Of a DNA stretch of 64,000 bases, positions 28,232 through 37,455 are shown in pieces (the first letter of the stretch is position 1; every line of letters starts with the position of its first letter). The notes beneath the pieces are model-generated. The model made no database searches. It was not told the origin of the DNA and saw nothing but the letters and a program-made list of their open reading frames with translations. Origin of the DNA: Solirubrobacteraceae bacterium (lineage in GTDB: Bacteria > Actinomycetota > Thermoleophilia > Solirubrobacterales > Solirubrobacteraceae); NCBI GenBank assembly GCA_017882445.1, contig JADGPK010000010.1, forward strand, positions 1 through 64,000, written 5' to 3'. Made by a program: the position numbers and the translations under genes.

Positions 28232-28279
28232 TTACGACTTCATGACGATTCGCGCGCGGCGCATAACGATTTCGTGACG
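28232..28279. promoter_or_regulatory. Candidate KdpE operator: two direct repeats in kdp promoter
   Basis: TTACGACTTCATGACG (28232-28247) and TAACGATTTCGTGACG (28264-28279), 13/16 identical, start-to-start 32 bp. Confidence 0.5.
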
Positions 28280-28293
28280 GTGGCAGGAGCCGT

Positions 28294-29289
28294 TCACGCC
28301 GTCAGCTGAAACGCGACGAAGGCGGCGTAGAACAGCACCAGCAGGGCACCCCAGCGACGCCCGATGCCGCCTCCTCGTGCGAGCCCGAACAGGCACAGCA
28401 CCGTGATCGCGCCCAGCCAGGCCAGGTCGAGTCGTTCGGTGTCGGTCCGGCTCGCCACCGTCACGAACAGCGCCGGCGCGAGCACCCCGCCGAGCAGGTT
28501 GATCGTGTTGCTGGCGAGCGTCTCGCTGACGAGCGCCGCGCCACGCCCGGCGAGCCCGAGGCGCACCCCTGTCTGCGCGTTGGGGATGCTCGTCAGCGGC
28601 CCCAGGACGAGCACCCCGATCAGCGTCCCCGAGACGGCCCAGTGTTCGCCGAGTGATACGGCCGAGCGCACCATCCCGACGCTCCCCAGGAGAATCAGCG
28701 CGATATCCCCGACGATCAGGGCCATCTGCCGCCGGTGGTCGACGAGGTGCGCTGCCGGGGAGTGCTCGCGCTTCGGCGTCGCCAACACTCCCGCGAGCGA
28801 CCGGCTGAGCTTCGCGGGCAGCGGCAGGACGAAATCGGGCCGACCCCCGCCGAGCGCCAGCAGCGCATAGGGGGCGAGGACAACCGCTGCGAGGATCGCG
28901 CCGGTCAGCGGCGCCAAGACGTCCAATAGGACGCCTGCCGCGAGCAGCGTCACGAGCGCCCCGATCGTCCCCTCGAATGCGAGCGCGGCGCGGGACACCC
29001 TCACGCCGCCGGCGATCAGCGCGCTCAGGCCGATCATCGCGGCGATGTTGAAGACGTTCGACCCCACCACCACACCCGCGCTCACCGCGCGCTGGCCGCT
29101 CGCCAGCGCCGCCACCGCTGAGGAGATCTCCGGACCGTCCGCGGCGACGGCGGTCAGTAGTCCGATCACGGTCTCCGAGAGCCCGAACTTGACGCCGAGG
29201 ATGTCGAGCCGGCGCGCGAACGTCCGGGCCGCGGCGAGCGTCGCGAGCAACGAGACGAGAAACAGCGGGACGGCGACGGCGACCGCCAT
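28294..29289 (-). CDS. Sodium/calcium exchanger (CaCA) family protein
   Basis: Multi-TM with two alpha-repeat-like motifs: AVAADGPEISSAVAALASGQRAVSAGVVVGSNVFNIAAMIG and TSIPNAQTGVRLGL...ETLASNTINLLGG. Confidence 0.88.
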   Translation of the reverse strand: MAVAVAVPLFLVSLLATLAAARTFARRLDILGVKFGLSETVIGLLTAVAADGPEISSAVAALASGQRAVSAGVVVGSNVFNIAAMIGLSALIAGGVRVSRAALAFEGTIGALVTLLAAGVLLDVLAPLTGAILAAVVLAPYALLALGGGRPDFVLPLPAKLSRSLAGVLATPKREHSPAAHLVDHRRQMALIVGDIALILLGSVGMVRSAVSLGEHWAVSGTLIGVLVLGPLTSIPNAQTGVRLGLAGRGAALVSETLASNTINLLGGVLAPALFVTVASRTDTERLDLAWLGAITVLCLFGLARGGGIGRRWGALLVLFYAAFVAFQLTA

Positions 29290-29407
29290 CAGCGGACGCT
29301 CCGCAGCATGCGGGCGCGATCAGGTGAGCGGGCTGTGCGAGGTGAGGGCATGCCGTAGCGGTGCCGACCAGGCTTCCCGGCTCACCGCCCGCAACATACC
29401 AAGGGCC
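29290..29407 (-). ncRNA. Candidate structured 5'-leader/riboswitch upstream of CaCA exchanger
   Basis: Minus strand contains GCGGTGAGCCGGGAAGCCTGGTCGGCACCGC (complement of 29358-29388): nested complementary segments GCGGTG/CACCGC and GCC/GGC. Confidence 0.4.
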
Positions 29408-30118
29408 TCACAGCGCGAAGCGGTAGCCCACGCCCGGGTCGGTCACGATGTAGCGCGGTCCGGCCGGGCCGTCGGGCTCGATCTTCGCGCGCAGGCGGGC
29501 GATGTGCGTGCGCAGCGGCTGGACGTCGTCGACATACTCGGGTCCCCACACCTCGGAGAGCAGCTTGCGGTGTGTCATCAGGCGTCCGCGGTTGTGCACC
29601 AGCACCCGCAGCAGGTCGAACTCGATCGGGGTGAGGTGGACGGGCTCGGAGTCGCGCCGAACTATGCGCGCCGCGAGGTCGATCTCGAGCCCCTCCACGG
29701 CGATCGTGGACTCGGACTCGCCGCGCGGCGAGCGGCGCAGCGCGGCCTGCAGGCGCGCCACCAGCTCACGACCGCCGAAGGGCTTCGTGATGTAGTCGTC
29801 CGCCCCCGCATCCAGCGCTCTCACCTTCTGCTCCTCCTCGCCCACTGCGGACAGCACGAGGATCGGCATCTGGCTCCACCGGCGCAGATCCCGTGTCACC
29901 TCGACGCCGTCGCCGTCGGGGAGCACGAGGTCGACGATCGCCGCATCGGGTGGGCGCACCGCCGCGAGGTCGAGCGCCTGCGATGCCGTTTCGGCAGGGA
30001 CCGCCTCGAAGCCCGCCTCGCGCAGCAGGACTTTCAAGGCGCGCACGATCTGCGGCTCGTCGTCGACGACGAGCACACGCTGCGGGGCGCCGGGTGCGGC
30101 TGGCGTGTTGGAGTTCAC
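29408..30118 (-). CDS. kdpE: KdpE-like response regulator (OmpR family)
   Basis: VLVVDDEPQIVRALKVLL, DAAIVDLVLPDGDG, VLSAVGEEEQKVRALDAGADDYITKPF; winged-helix C-terminus. Confidence 0.92.
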   Translation of the reverse strand: MNSNTPAAPGAPQRVLVVDDEPQIVRALKVLLREAGFEAVPAETASQALDLAAVRPPDAAIVDLVLPDGDGVEVTRDLRRWSQMPILVLSAVGEEEQKVRALDAGADDYITKPFGGRELVARLQAALRRSPRGESESTIAVEGLEIDLAARIVRRDSEPVHLTPIEFDLLRVLVHNRGRLMTHRKLLSEVWGPEYVDDVQPLRTHIARLRAKIEPDGPAGPRYIVTDPGVGYRFAL

Positions 30119-31608
30119 GCCTCGCCCCTGCCGTCCGGCGGGAGCGGCAGCTCGAACACGAAGGTCGCGCCCTGCCCCGGGAGGGACTCGACGTCGAGAG
30201 ACCCGGCGTTCGCCTCCGCGAACCCGCGCGCGATCGCGAGGCCGAGACCGGCGCCTCGGTGTCCGCCGGCCACACTCCCGGAGCGGTAGAACGGTTCGAA
30301 CACACGCTCGAGCTGAGCGAGCGGGATGCCGGGGCCGCGATCGACCACGCGCACGATCACGCGGTCACCCGGCCGGGAGCGCTCGCCGGCGTTCCTCTCG
30401 CCGCCGCCCGGCCCCGGTTGTTGGCGCTCAGCGGGCGCGAGACTGCGTATGGCGCGGGCGCGCACCGACACCGGATGGCCGCCCGAATGGCGGCGTGCGT
30501 TCTCGAGCACGTTGACGAAGGCGCGCTCCATCTGCACGGCGTCGACGCGGACGGGCGGGAGCTCGCGGTCGATCGAGAGGCTGAACTCGCCGTCGCTCGC
30601 GGCGAGCTCCCGCAGCGCGGCGTGGATCAGCTCTTCCACCGATGTCGAGTCGCGGTGCGGCTCGGCGGCGCCCGCTTCCAGGCGCGAGAGATCGAGCAGG
30701 TTGTCGACCAGCCGCGACAGGCGCCGTGCCTCCTCCTGGATGACCGCCGCCAGCTCCTGGTGCTCGGCGGGCGATACTGCGGGTGACGCGATCGCCTCGC
30801 CCGCAGTCGCGATCGCGGTCAGCGGCGAGCGCAGGTCGTGGGAAACCGCGCGCAGCAGGGCCGTCTTCACAGTGTCGGCGCGGCGCAGCGCCGCCGTCTC
30901 GACGACCTCGGCCTGGAGCTCGGCGCGGCTGCGGGCCGCGGCCAGGATCGAGCTGAGCGACGGCACGATGCGCTCTTGCACGCGGGCACGTTCGCTCGCC
31001 GGCAGGCCGGTGGGCAGCAGCAGGGTGCCGATGCGAGCGCCCCCGCTCTCGAGCGGGAACGCCAGCGTCCGCTCGCCGGCCGGCCCCTCACGCGGCTCGA
31101 TCGCGACCGATGCCACGCCGAGCGCCGCGCCGAGCCGCTGCGCGGCGACGGGCAGGGCGTCCTGCAGGCGCTCCGCTCCCAGCAGCTGCCGTGCGAGCTC
31201 GGCCGACAGGTCGGCCTCCTGACGTCGCAGCTCCGCTTCGCGTGCACGCGCCCGCGCCAGCTCTGCCACCAGCCCGGTAGCCGCCGCCACGACGACGAAC
31301 GCCGACAGCGCCACCCAGTTGCGACTGTCGGCGAGCGTGAAGCGGCCCGTCGGCGGCAGGTGAAAGAAGTTGAATGCGGCGGCGCTGAGGATGCCCGTCG
31401 TGACGCCGAACGCGAGTCCCCAGAACGTCGCCACGATCACCACCGCCAGCAGGTAGACGACGCCGAGCGACACCACCGGCGCGATGTGCTTCAGCGGGTA
31501 GATCAGGGCCGTCGCCGCGGCCACGCTCACGGCGGCCACGATCACGCCCGCAGTGCGCGACGGGCGCTCGGCGTTCAGAGACAGGGCAAGGCGCGCGGGC
31601 GAGAGCAT
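30115..31608 (-). CDS. KdpD C-terminal-type sensor kinase (DUF4118 TM + HisKA/HATPase)
   Basis: PVVSLGVVYLLAVVIVATFWGLAFGVTTGILSAAAFNFFHLPPTGRFTLAD; H-box LLRAVSHDLRSPLTAIATAGEAI; HATPase GAGLGLAIARGFAEAN. Confidence 0.92.
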   Translation of the reverse strand: MLSPARLALSLNAERPSRTAGVIVAAVSVAAATALIYPLKHIAPVVSLGVVYLLAVVIVATFWGLAFGVTTGILSAAAFNFFHLPPTGRFTLADSRNWVALSAFVVVAAATGLVAELARARAREAELRRQEADLSAELARQLLGAERLQDALPVAAQRLGAALGVASVAIEPREGPAGERTLAFPLESGGARIGTLLLPTGLPASERARVQERIVPSLSSILAAARSRAELQAEVVETAALRRADTVKTALLRAVSHDLRSPLTAIATAGEAIASPAVSPAEHQELAAVIQEEARRLSRLVDNLLDLSRLEAGAAEPHRDSTSVEELIHAALRELAASDGEFSLSIDRELPPVRVDAVQMERAFVNVLENARRHSGGHPVSVRARAIRSLAPAERQQPGPGGGERNAGERSRPGDRVIVRVVDRGPGIPLAQLERVFEPFYRSGSVAGGHRGAGLGLAIARGFAEANAGSLDVESLPGQGATFVFELPLPPDGRGEA

Positions 31609-31661
31609 CCTCCGCCCAATGATCCTCCATCGCAGCCGTCACGGGCCGGTGCGGAACTCCT

Positions 31662-32582
31662 CTAGGTCGCCGACAGCGCCGCGCGCAGCGCCTCCTCGAG
31701 CTCTGAGTGGCGGAACTCGAAGCCGAGCACCAGCGGTTTGGCGGGCACCACGCGCGCGCCCGTGGTCACGATCTCGGCCATCTCTCCGTAGAGCGCGCGC
31801 AGGGCAAGGCCCGGGATGGGCAGCAGCGAGGGACGTTTGAGCACTCGTCCAAGCGTCCTTGAGAAGTCGCGGTTCGGCACGGGCGTGGGTGCCGTGGCGT
31901 TGATCGGCCCGCTCCAGCGCTCGTCGTCCAGCGCCGTGAGCATCATCCCGACGAGGTCGTCGGCGTGGATCCAGGACATGTACTGGCATCCTCCCGCGAC
32001 CGGTCCGCCGACGCCGAGCCTGAACGGCGTCAGCATCTTGCCGAGCGCGCCGCCGGAGCTGTCGAGCACGACGCCCGTTCGCACCTGCACCACCCGCAGG
32101 CCCAGCTCGGTGGCCCTGTGTGCCTCTGCCTCCCAGTCGACGCACACGCCGGCGAGGAAGTCGTCTCCGGGCGGCGCGTCCTCGTCGAGCGGCTCCTCGC
32201 CGTGCGCGCCGTAGTAGCCGGTGGCCGAGGAGCTCACCAAGATGCGCGGGAGCTCCTGCGTGAGGCGCAGGCCCTCGACGAGGTTGCGGGTTCCGGTCAC
32301 GCGACTGTCGCGGATCGCGCGCTTGGCCTTGGCGGTCCAGCGCTGAGCGACGGGCTCGCCCGCCAGATGCACGACCGCGTCGCGGCCCGTGAGCGCCTCT
32401 GCCGGAGCCGGCTCGCTCAAGAGGTCCCAGCGCACCGCCTCGACGTCTCCGAGCCTGGCCCGGGCGCGGTCGGGATCGCGCGTGAGGACCGTCACGTGCG
32501 CTTCACGCTCTCGCAGGGCGTGAAGGAGCTTGCGACCGATCAGGCCTGTCGCTCCCGTGACCGTGACGCGCAGGGCGCTCAC
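31662..32582 (-). CDS. TIGR01777/YfcH-like SDR epimerase
   Basis: VTGATGLIGRKLLHALRER, VVHLAGEPVAQRWTAKAKRAIRDSRVTGTRNLVEGL, SSSATGYYGAHGEEPLDED. Confidence 0.92.
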   Translation of the reverse strand: MSALRVTVTGATGLIGRKLLHALREREAHVTVLTRDPDRARARLGDVEAVRWDLLSEPAPAEALTGRDAVVHLAGEPVAQRWTAKAKRAIRDSRVTGTRNLVEGLRLTQELPRILVSSSATGYYGAHGEEPLDEDAPPGDDFLAGVCVDWEAEAHRATELGLRVVQVRTGVVLDSSGGALGKMLTPFRLGVGGPVAGGCQYMSWIHADDLVGMMLTALDDERWSGPINATAPTPVPNRDFSRTLGRVLKRPSLLPIPGLALRALYGEMAEIVTTGARVVPAKPLVLGFEFRHSELEEALRAALSAT

Positions 32583-32593
32583 AACTCAAGGCC

Positions 32594-34090
32594 CTAGGCG
32601 TGAGCGTCGTTGATGTGTGCTGCGCTTGAGCTCCCCGTCGCCGTGTCGCCCTGGGCGAAGCCGACCTCCTGGCCCGCCAGGGCGGTGCCCGCGGCGCGCG
32701 CCTCTTCGGCCACGGCGGCCGCCACGGCGGGGGCGACGTCGCGATTGAACACCGAGGGGATGATGTAGTCCTCGCGCAGCTCGCCCTCGTCGACGATCGC
32801 CGCTATCGCACGGGCGGCCGCCATCTTCATCTCCTCGGTGATCGTCGGCGCGCGCACGTCCAGCGCGCCCCTGAAGATGCCCGGGAAGCACAGCACGTTG
32901 TTGATCTGGTTGGGAAAGTCCGAGCGCCCGGTGGCCATGATCCGCACGTACGGCGCCGCCTCCGCGGGGTGCACCTCGGGGTTCGGGTTGGCCATCGCGA
33001 ACACCATGGCGTCCTTGTTCATCCGCGCCAGCGCCTCCGCCGGCAGCGCGCGCGCGCCGGAGACGCCGATGAGCAGGTCCGCTCCGTCGATCACGTCCGC
33101 CGGAGCGCCCGAGCGGCAGTCGGGGTTGGTCGACTCGGCGAACCAGCGCTTGACGGAGTTCAGCGACCCATCCAGGTAGTCCTCGCGCTGGACGTGCAGC
33201 GCGCCGCTCGAATCGGCGCCGATGATCTTGTGCACTCCGGCGGCGAGCAGGATCTTCGTGACCGCGATCCCGGCCGCGCCCAGGCCGATCACGAGCACGT
33301 CCAGGTCCTCCAGGTGCCGGCCCGTCAGCTTCACCGCGTTCAGCAGTGCCGCCATCACGACCACCGCCGTTCCATGCTGGTCGTCGTGGAACACGGGGAT
33401 GTCGAGTTGGGCCTTTAGCTGCTCCTCGATTTCGAAGCAGCGCGGCGCGGAGATGTCCTCGAGGTTGATGCCGCCGAAGGCCGGGGCGATCAGCTTGACC
33501 GTCCGCACGATCTCCTCGGCGTCGGTCGTGTCGAGGCAGATCGGGAACGCATCGACGCCGGCGAACTCCTTGAACAGGCAGCACTTGCCCTCCATCACCG
33601 GCATCGCCGCGCGGGGTCCGATGTCTCCCAGGCCGAGCACCGCGGTGCCGTCTGAGACGACGGCGACCGTGTTGCGCTTGATCGTGTACTGGAACGCCTT
33701 GTCCGCGTCGTCCGCGATCGCGCGGCAGACGCGCGCGACCCCGGGGGTGTAGGCCATCGAGAGGTCATCGCGGGTCTTCAGCGGGTGCTTGTTGTGCTGT
33801 TCGATCTTTCCGCCGACGTGCAGTAGGAAGGTGCGGTCGGTCGTGTCGATCACATCCGCGCCGTCGATCGCGTCGATCGCTGAGATGATGCGATGCCAGT
33901 GCTCCCTTCCCGAGGCGTCGACGATGATGTCGCGCACGCTGTGCCCGCCGTCGACCTCGACGAGATCGACGGCGCCGACCATGCCGCCCGCCTCGCCGAT
34001 CGTGCTCGTGACGCTTCCGAGGATTCCCGCTGAGTCATTGAGCTTGACGCGGATGGTGAGGCGATACTGCGCGCTGGGGGTGGCGCTCAC
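32594..34090 (-). CDS. NAD-dependent malic enzyme with N-terminal ACT domain
   Basis: ACT-like [27 protein letters not shown]; malic signature [33 protein letters not shown]. Confidence 0.93.
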   Translation of the reverse strand: MSATPSAQYRLTIRVKLNDSAGILGSVTSTIGEAGGMVGAVDLVEVDGGHSVRDIIVDASGREHWHRIISAIDAIDGADVIDTTDRTFLLHVGGKIEQHNKHPLKTRDDLSMAYTPGVARVCRAIADDADKAFQYTIKRNTVAVVSDGTAVLGLGDIGPRAAMPVMEGKCCLFKEFAGVDAFPICLDTTDAEEIVRTVKLIAPAFGGINLEDISAPRCFEIEEQLKAQLDIPVFHDDQHGTAVVVMAALLNAVKLTGRHLEDLDVLVIGLGAAGIAVTKILLAAGVHKIIGADSSGALHVQREDYLDGSLNSVKRWFAESTNPDCRSGAPADVIDGADLLIGVSGARALPAEALARMNKDAMVFAMANPNPEVHPAEAAPYVRIMATGRSDFPNQINNVLCFPGIFRGALDVRAPTITEEMKMAAARAIAAIVDEGELREDYIIPSVFNRDVAPAVAAAVAEEARAAGTALAGQEVGFAQGDTATGSSSAAHINDAHA

Positions 34091-34214
34091 GGGCTGGGGC
34101 TCCTAGGTTGTTGGCGGGACCGGATGTTAGGAGGTATCCCGCAGGAGCGATTGTTCGTGTTCTGGGAGGGCGTGGCCGTCGATGGGCCGCGCCTCCTCGT
34201 AAAGTGCTCAGACG

Positions 34215-36881
34215 ATGGCGGTCAAGACGACAGCGGATGCCAGCACGCGCGCCGCGGGCGGCTCGCATGCAGCCGCCGAGGCGGCGGACGCGGGCCGGCG
34301 CCTGTTCCTGATCGACGGCCCGAGTCTCGTCTACCGCGCGTTCTACGCGCTGCCCGAGTCGATCGCCACCTCGACGGGGATACCCACCAACGCGATCTTC
34401 GGGTTCGCCTCGATGCTCGTCAAGATCGTCACCGAGCACGGCGTGTGCCCCACCGTCGTGGCCTGGGACGCCGGCACCTCCGGGCGCAGCGAGATGTTCG
34501 CCGAGTACAAGGCCCAGCGGCGCTCGCGCCCGGACCTGCTCAAGCAGCAATGGCCGGCGATGGAACCGCTGGTAGAGGCGTTCGGCTACCGCAACGTGCG
34601 CGTCGAGGGCTACGAGGCCGACGACGTGATCGCCTCGCTCGTCGAGCGGGCGTTGCACGCGCGCCCGCCGGTGCCCGTGATGATCGTCACAGGCGACCGC
34701 GACGTCTTCCAGCTGATCGACGAGCAGGGGCTGGTCAAGGTCATGGCCACGACGCGGGGGATCACCGACACGAAGGTCTATGACCGCCGGGCCGTGATCG
34801 ACCGCTACGGCATCCCTCCGGAGCTGATCCCCGACTTCTACGGTCTGAAGGGGGACACCTCCGACAACATCCCCGGCGTCCCGGGGATCGGCGACAAGAC
34901 CGCCAGCGAGCTGATCCAGAGCTTCGGCTCACTCGAGCAGGTGCTCGCCCACGTCGCTGACATCAGCGGACCGAAGCGCAAACAGAACCTGCTCGAGCAC
35001 GCCGAGGACGCGCGCGTGTCCAAGCGCCTGGCGACGGTCCAGCGTGACGTGGCGGTCGACTTCGACATCGCCGCCGAGGCCGCCCGCGAGCCAGATCGCT
35101 CGCGAGTGCGCGAGGTCTTCCGCGAGTATGAGCTCCGCGACCCCCTGCGCCGCCTGGAGGAGGCGCTCGCCGAGTCCGATGCGGCCGCGTCCGTGCCGTT
35201 CGAGCAGGCCGTCACGCTCACCGCGCGCCTGCGTGCTGGCTCAACATCGGACATCGAGCGGCTGGGCGACAGCGACGCGGAGCTGCGTGTGGCGGCGCGC
35301 GCGAGCGAGGCGCCCGAGGGCGCGCTGTTCGCCGACGGCGCGCCGTGGCGCTTCGCGGTGGCCGTTGAGGGCGAGGTGCTGGCCGGTGACTGCGCCGGCC
35401 CCGAGGAGGTCGTCGAGGCCTGCGCCGAGCGCCCGGTGGTGGCCCACGACGCAAAGGCGCTCGGAGCGGTGCCGGCGAGACTCCTCCACGACACGCTGCT
35501 CGGCGCGTACCTGCTCGAGCCGGCCCGGCGCGGCTACCCGTTTGCGGAGCTGTGCGAGGAGCGCGGGATGGCCACCGACGTCGAGGACCCCGTCGCGGCC
35601 GACGCCGTGTTGCTTGGCGCGCTGGCCGACTGGCAGCGCGAGCAGCTCGCCGAGCGAGGCCTCGAGCCGCTGATGCGCGACATCGAGCTGCCGTTGGTGG
35701 CCGTCCTGCGCGACATGGAGCTGCTCGGGGTGCGCCTGAACGTCGAGCGCCTGGCCGGTATCACCGAGCGCGTGCGCGAGGAGATCGGGGCCCTCGAAGC
35801 GGAGATCTTCGCGCTGGCGGACGAGGAGTTCCTGATCGCCTCGCCCCAGCAGCTGGGGGAGATACTGTTCGAGAAGCTCGGGCTGTCGCGCAAGCGTCGC
35901 GGCAAGACCGGGTTCTCGACCGATGCGCGCGTCCTGCAGGCGATTCGCACAGAGCATGAGATCGTCCCCAAGATCGAGCGCTGGCGCGAGCTCTCGACCC
36001 TCACAAAGACCTATCTGGACGTCCTTCCCGAGCTCGTCGACGAGCAGTCGCGGATACATACGACGTTCCTGCAGGCGGTCGCCCAGACGGGTCGCCTGTC
36101 GAGCACCAACCCGAACATGCAGAACGTGCCCATCCGCACGCCGCTCGGACGGGAGATCCGGGGCTGCTTCGAGGCGCAGGACGGCTGGGTGCTCATCTCG
36201 GCCGACTACTCGCAGATCGAGCTGCGAGTGCTGGCCCATGCCGCCGGCGAGGACGCGCTGATGGAGATCTTCGCGCGCGGCGAGGACGTGCACACCGCGA
36301 CGGCCTCGCGCGTGTTCGGCGTGACGCCGAGCGAGATCGATCCGGGGATGCGCTCGAAGGCCAAGATGATCAACTACGGGATCGTCTATGGCCTGTCCGA
36401 CTACGGGCTGGCGGACCGCCTGAACATCGGGCGGGCGGAGGCCAAGGAGTTCATCGACGCCTACCTCGAGCGCTTTCCGCAGGTCGCCCGCTTCATGGCC
36501 GCGACCGTCGAGAGCGCCCGCGAGGCCGGCGACGTCAAGACGCTGTGGGGCAGGCGCCGGCAGATACCCGAGCTGCGTGCGCGCAACTACCAGGTGCGCA
36601 CGCTCGGCGAACGTCTGGCGGTCAACACGGTCATCCAGGGCACCGCCGCGGACATCATCAAGCTGGCGATGGTGCGTTGCCACCGGGCGCTCTCAGAATC
36701 GGCACTGCAGACCCGGCTGCTGCTCACGATCCACGACGAGCTGCTGTTCGAAGGGCCTCCGGCCGAGAAGGTGCAGGCGCGTGAGCTGATCGAGCGCGAG
36801 ATGGTCGGCGTGTGGGGGTCTCGCGAGCCGCGCATGGCGGTGGACATCGGCGACGGGCGCACCTGGTTGGAGGCGAAGTGA
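34215..36881 (+). CDS. polA: DNA polymerase I
   Basis: 5' exonuclease FLIDGPSLVYRAFYALP; GDTSDNIPGVPGIGDKTA; polymerase SADYSQIELRVLAHAAG, SKAKMINYGIVYGLSDYGLA, TIHDELLFE. Confidence 0.97.
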   Translation: MAVKTTADASTRAAGGSHAAAEAADAGRRLFLIDGPSLVYRAFYALPESIATSTGIPTNAIFGFASMLVKIVTEHGVCPTVVAWDAGTSGRSEMFAEYKAQRRSRPDLLKQQWPAMEPLVEAFGYRNVRVEGYEADDVIASLVERALHARPPVPVMIVTGDRDVFQLIDEQGLVKVMATTRGITDTKVYDRRAVIDRYGIPPELIPDFYGLKGDTSDNIPGVPGIGDKTASELIQSFGSLEQVLAHVADISGPKRKQNLLEHAEDARVSKRLATVQRDVAVDFDIAAEAAREPDRSRVREVFREYELRDPLRRLEEALAESDAAASVPFEQAVTLTARLRAGSTSDIERLGDSDAELRVAARASEAPEGALFADGAPWRFAVAVEGEVLAGDCAGPEEVVEACAERPVVAHDAKALGAVPARLLHDTLLGAYLLEPARRGYPFAELCEERGMATDVEDPVAADAVLLGALADWQREQLAERGLEPLMRDIELPLVAVLRDMELLGVRLNVERLAGITERVREEIGALEAEIFALADEEFLIASPQQLGEILFEKLGLSRKRRGKTGFSTDARVLQAIRTEHEIVPKIERWRELSTLTKTYLDVLPELVDEQSRIHTTFLQAVAQTGRLSSTNPNMQNVPIRTPLGREIRGCFEAQDGWVLISADYSQIELRVLAHAAGEDALMEIFARGEDVHTATASRVFGVTPSEIDPGMRSKAKMINYGIVYGLSDYGLADRLNIGRAEAKEFIDAYLERFPQVARFMAATVESAREAGDVKTLWGRRRQIPELRARNYQVRTLGERLAVNTVIQGTAADIIKLAMVRCHRALSESALQTRLLLTIHDELLFEGPPAEKVQARELIEREMVGVWGSREPRMAVDIGDGRTWLEAK

Positions 36882-36903
36882 GCGTCGCGCGGGGGAGCGC
36901 GGC

Positions 36904-37347
36904 GTGAGCCGCACCATCGCCGTCCTGCTCGGCGTCGGCGCCGGCTGCGTGGTGGGCATGCAGGCGCCGATCAACTCGCGCCTGGGCAGATCGGTCGGGA
37001 GCGTTCAGGCCGCGACGTTCTCCTTCCTGATCGGCACGGCGCTGCTCTTGGTGATCGCCGCGTTCGTGCGCGGCGGACTCGGCGATCTGGGCCACATCGG
37101 CAGGGCGCCGTGGTGGGCGCTCGTGGGCGGCCTGCTCGGAGCGCTCTACGTGACGGTGGCGCTCGTCGCGGTCCGGACGCTCGGCGCGAGCGGCCTGACG
37201 GCGGTCACGATCGCCGGTCAGCTCGCCATCTCGGTGGCGATCGACCGCTTCGGCCTGCTCGGCGTCGCGCGCCAGCCGATTGGCGCCACGCGCGTCGTCG
37301 GTCTCGTGCTGCTCGTCGCCGGCGTGCTGCTGGTCGTGCGCAAGTAG
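36904..37347 (+). CDS. DMT-type transporter (DUF606/YdcZ family)
   Basis: GAGCVVGMQAPINSRLGRSVGSVQAATFSFLIGTALL...GGLLGALYVTVALVAVRTLGASG. Confidence 0.85.
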   Translation: MSRTIAVLLGVGAGCVVGMQAPINSRLGRSVGSVQAATFSFLIGTALLLVIAAFVRGGLGDLGHIGRAPWWALVGGLLGALYVTVALVAVRTLGASGLTAVTIAGQLAISVAIDRFGLLGVARQPIGATRVVGLVLLVAGVLLVVRK

Positions 37348-37348
37348 C

Positions 37349-37441
37349 TCAGCCGAGCGCCACGCGGAACCCGTCGCGCGAGCTGGAGTGCTCAGGCGTC
37401 CAGCCGAGCTCGCGCCTGGCGCCCGCGAGGAAGACCCTCAC
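37349..37441 (-). pseudogene. Remnant of NAD-dependent epimerase/dehydratase C-terminus
   Basis: Reverse-strand frame encodes RVRVFLAGARRELGWTPEHSSSRDGFRVALG*, typical of extended-SDR C-termini; no upstream Rossmann domain in frame. Confidence 0.45.
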
Positions 37442-37455
37442 GCGTGACCGGTTGC

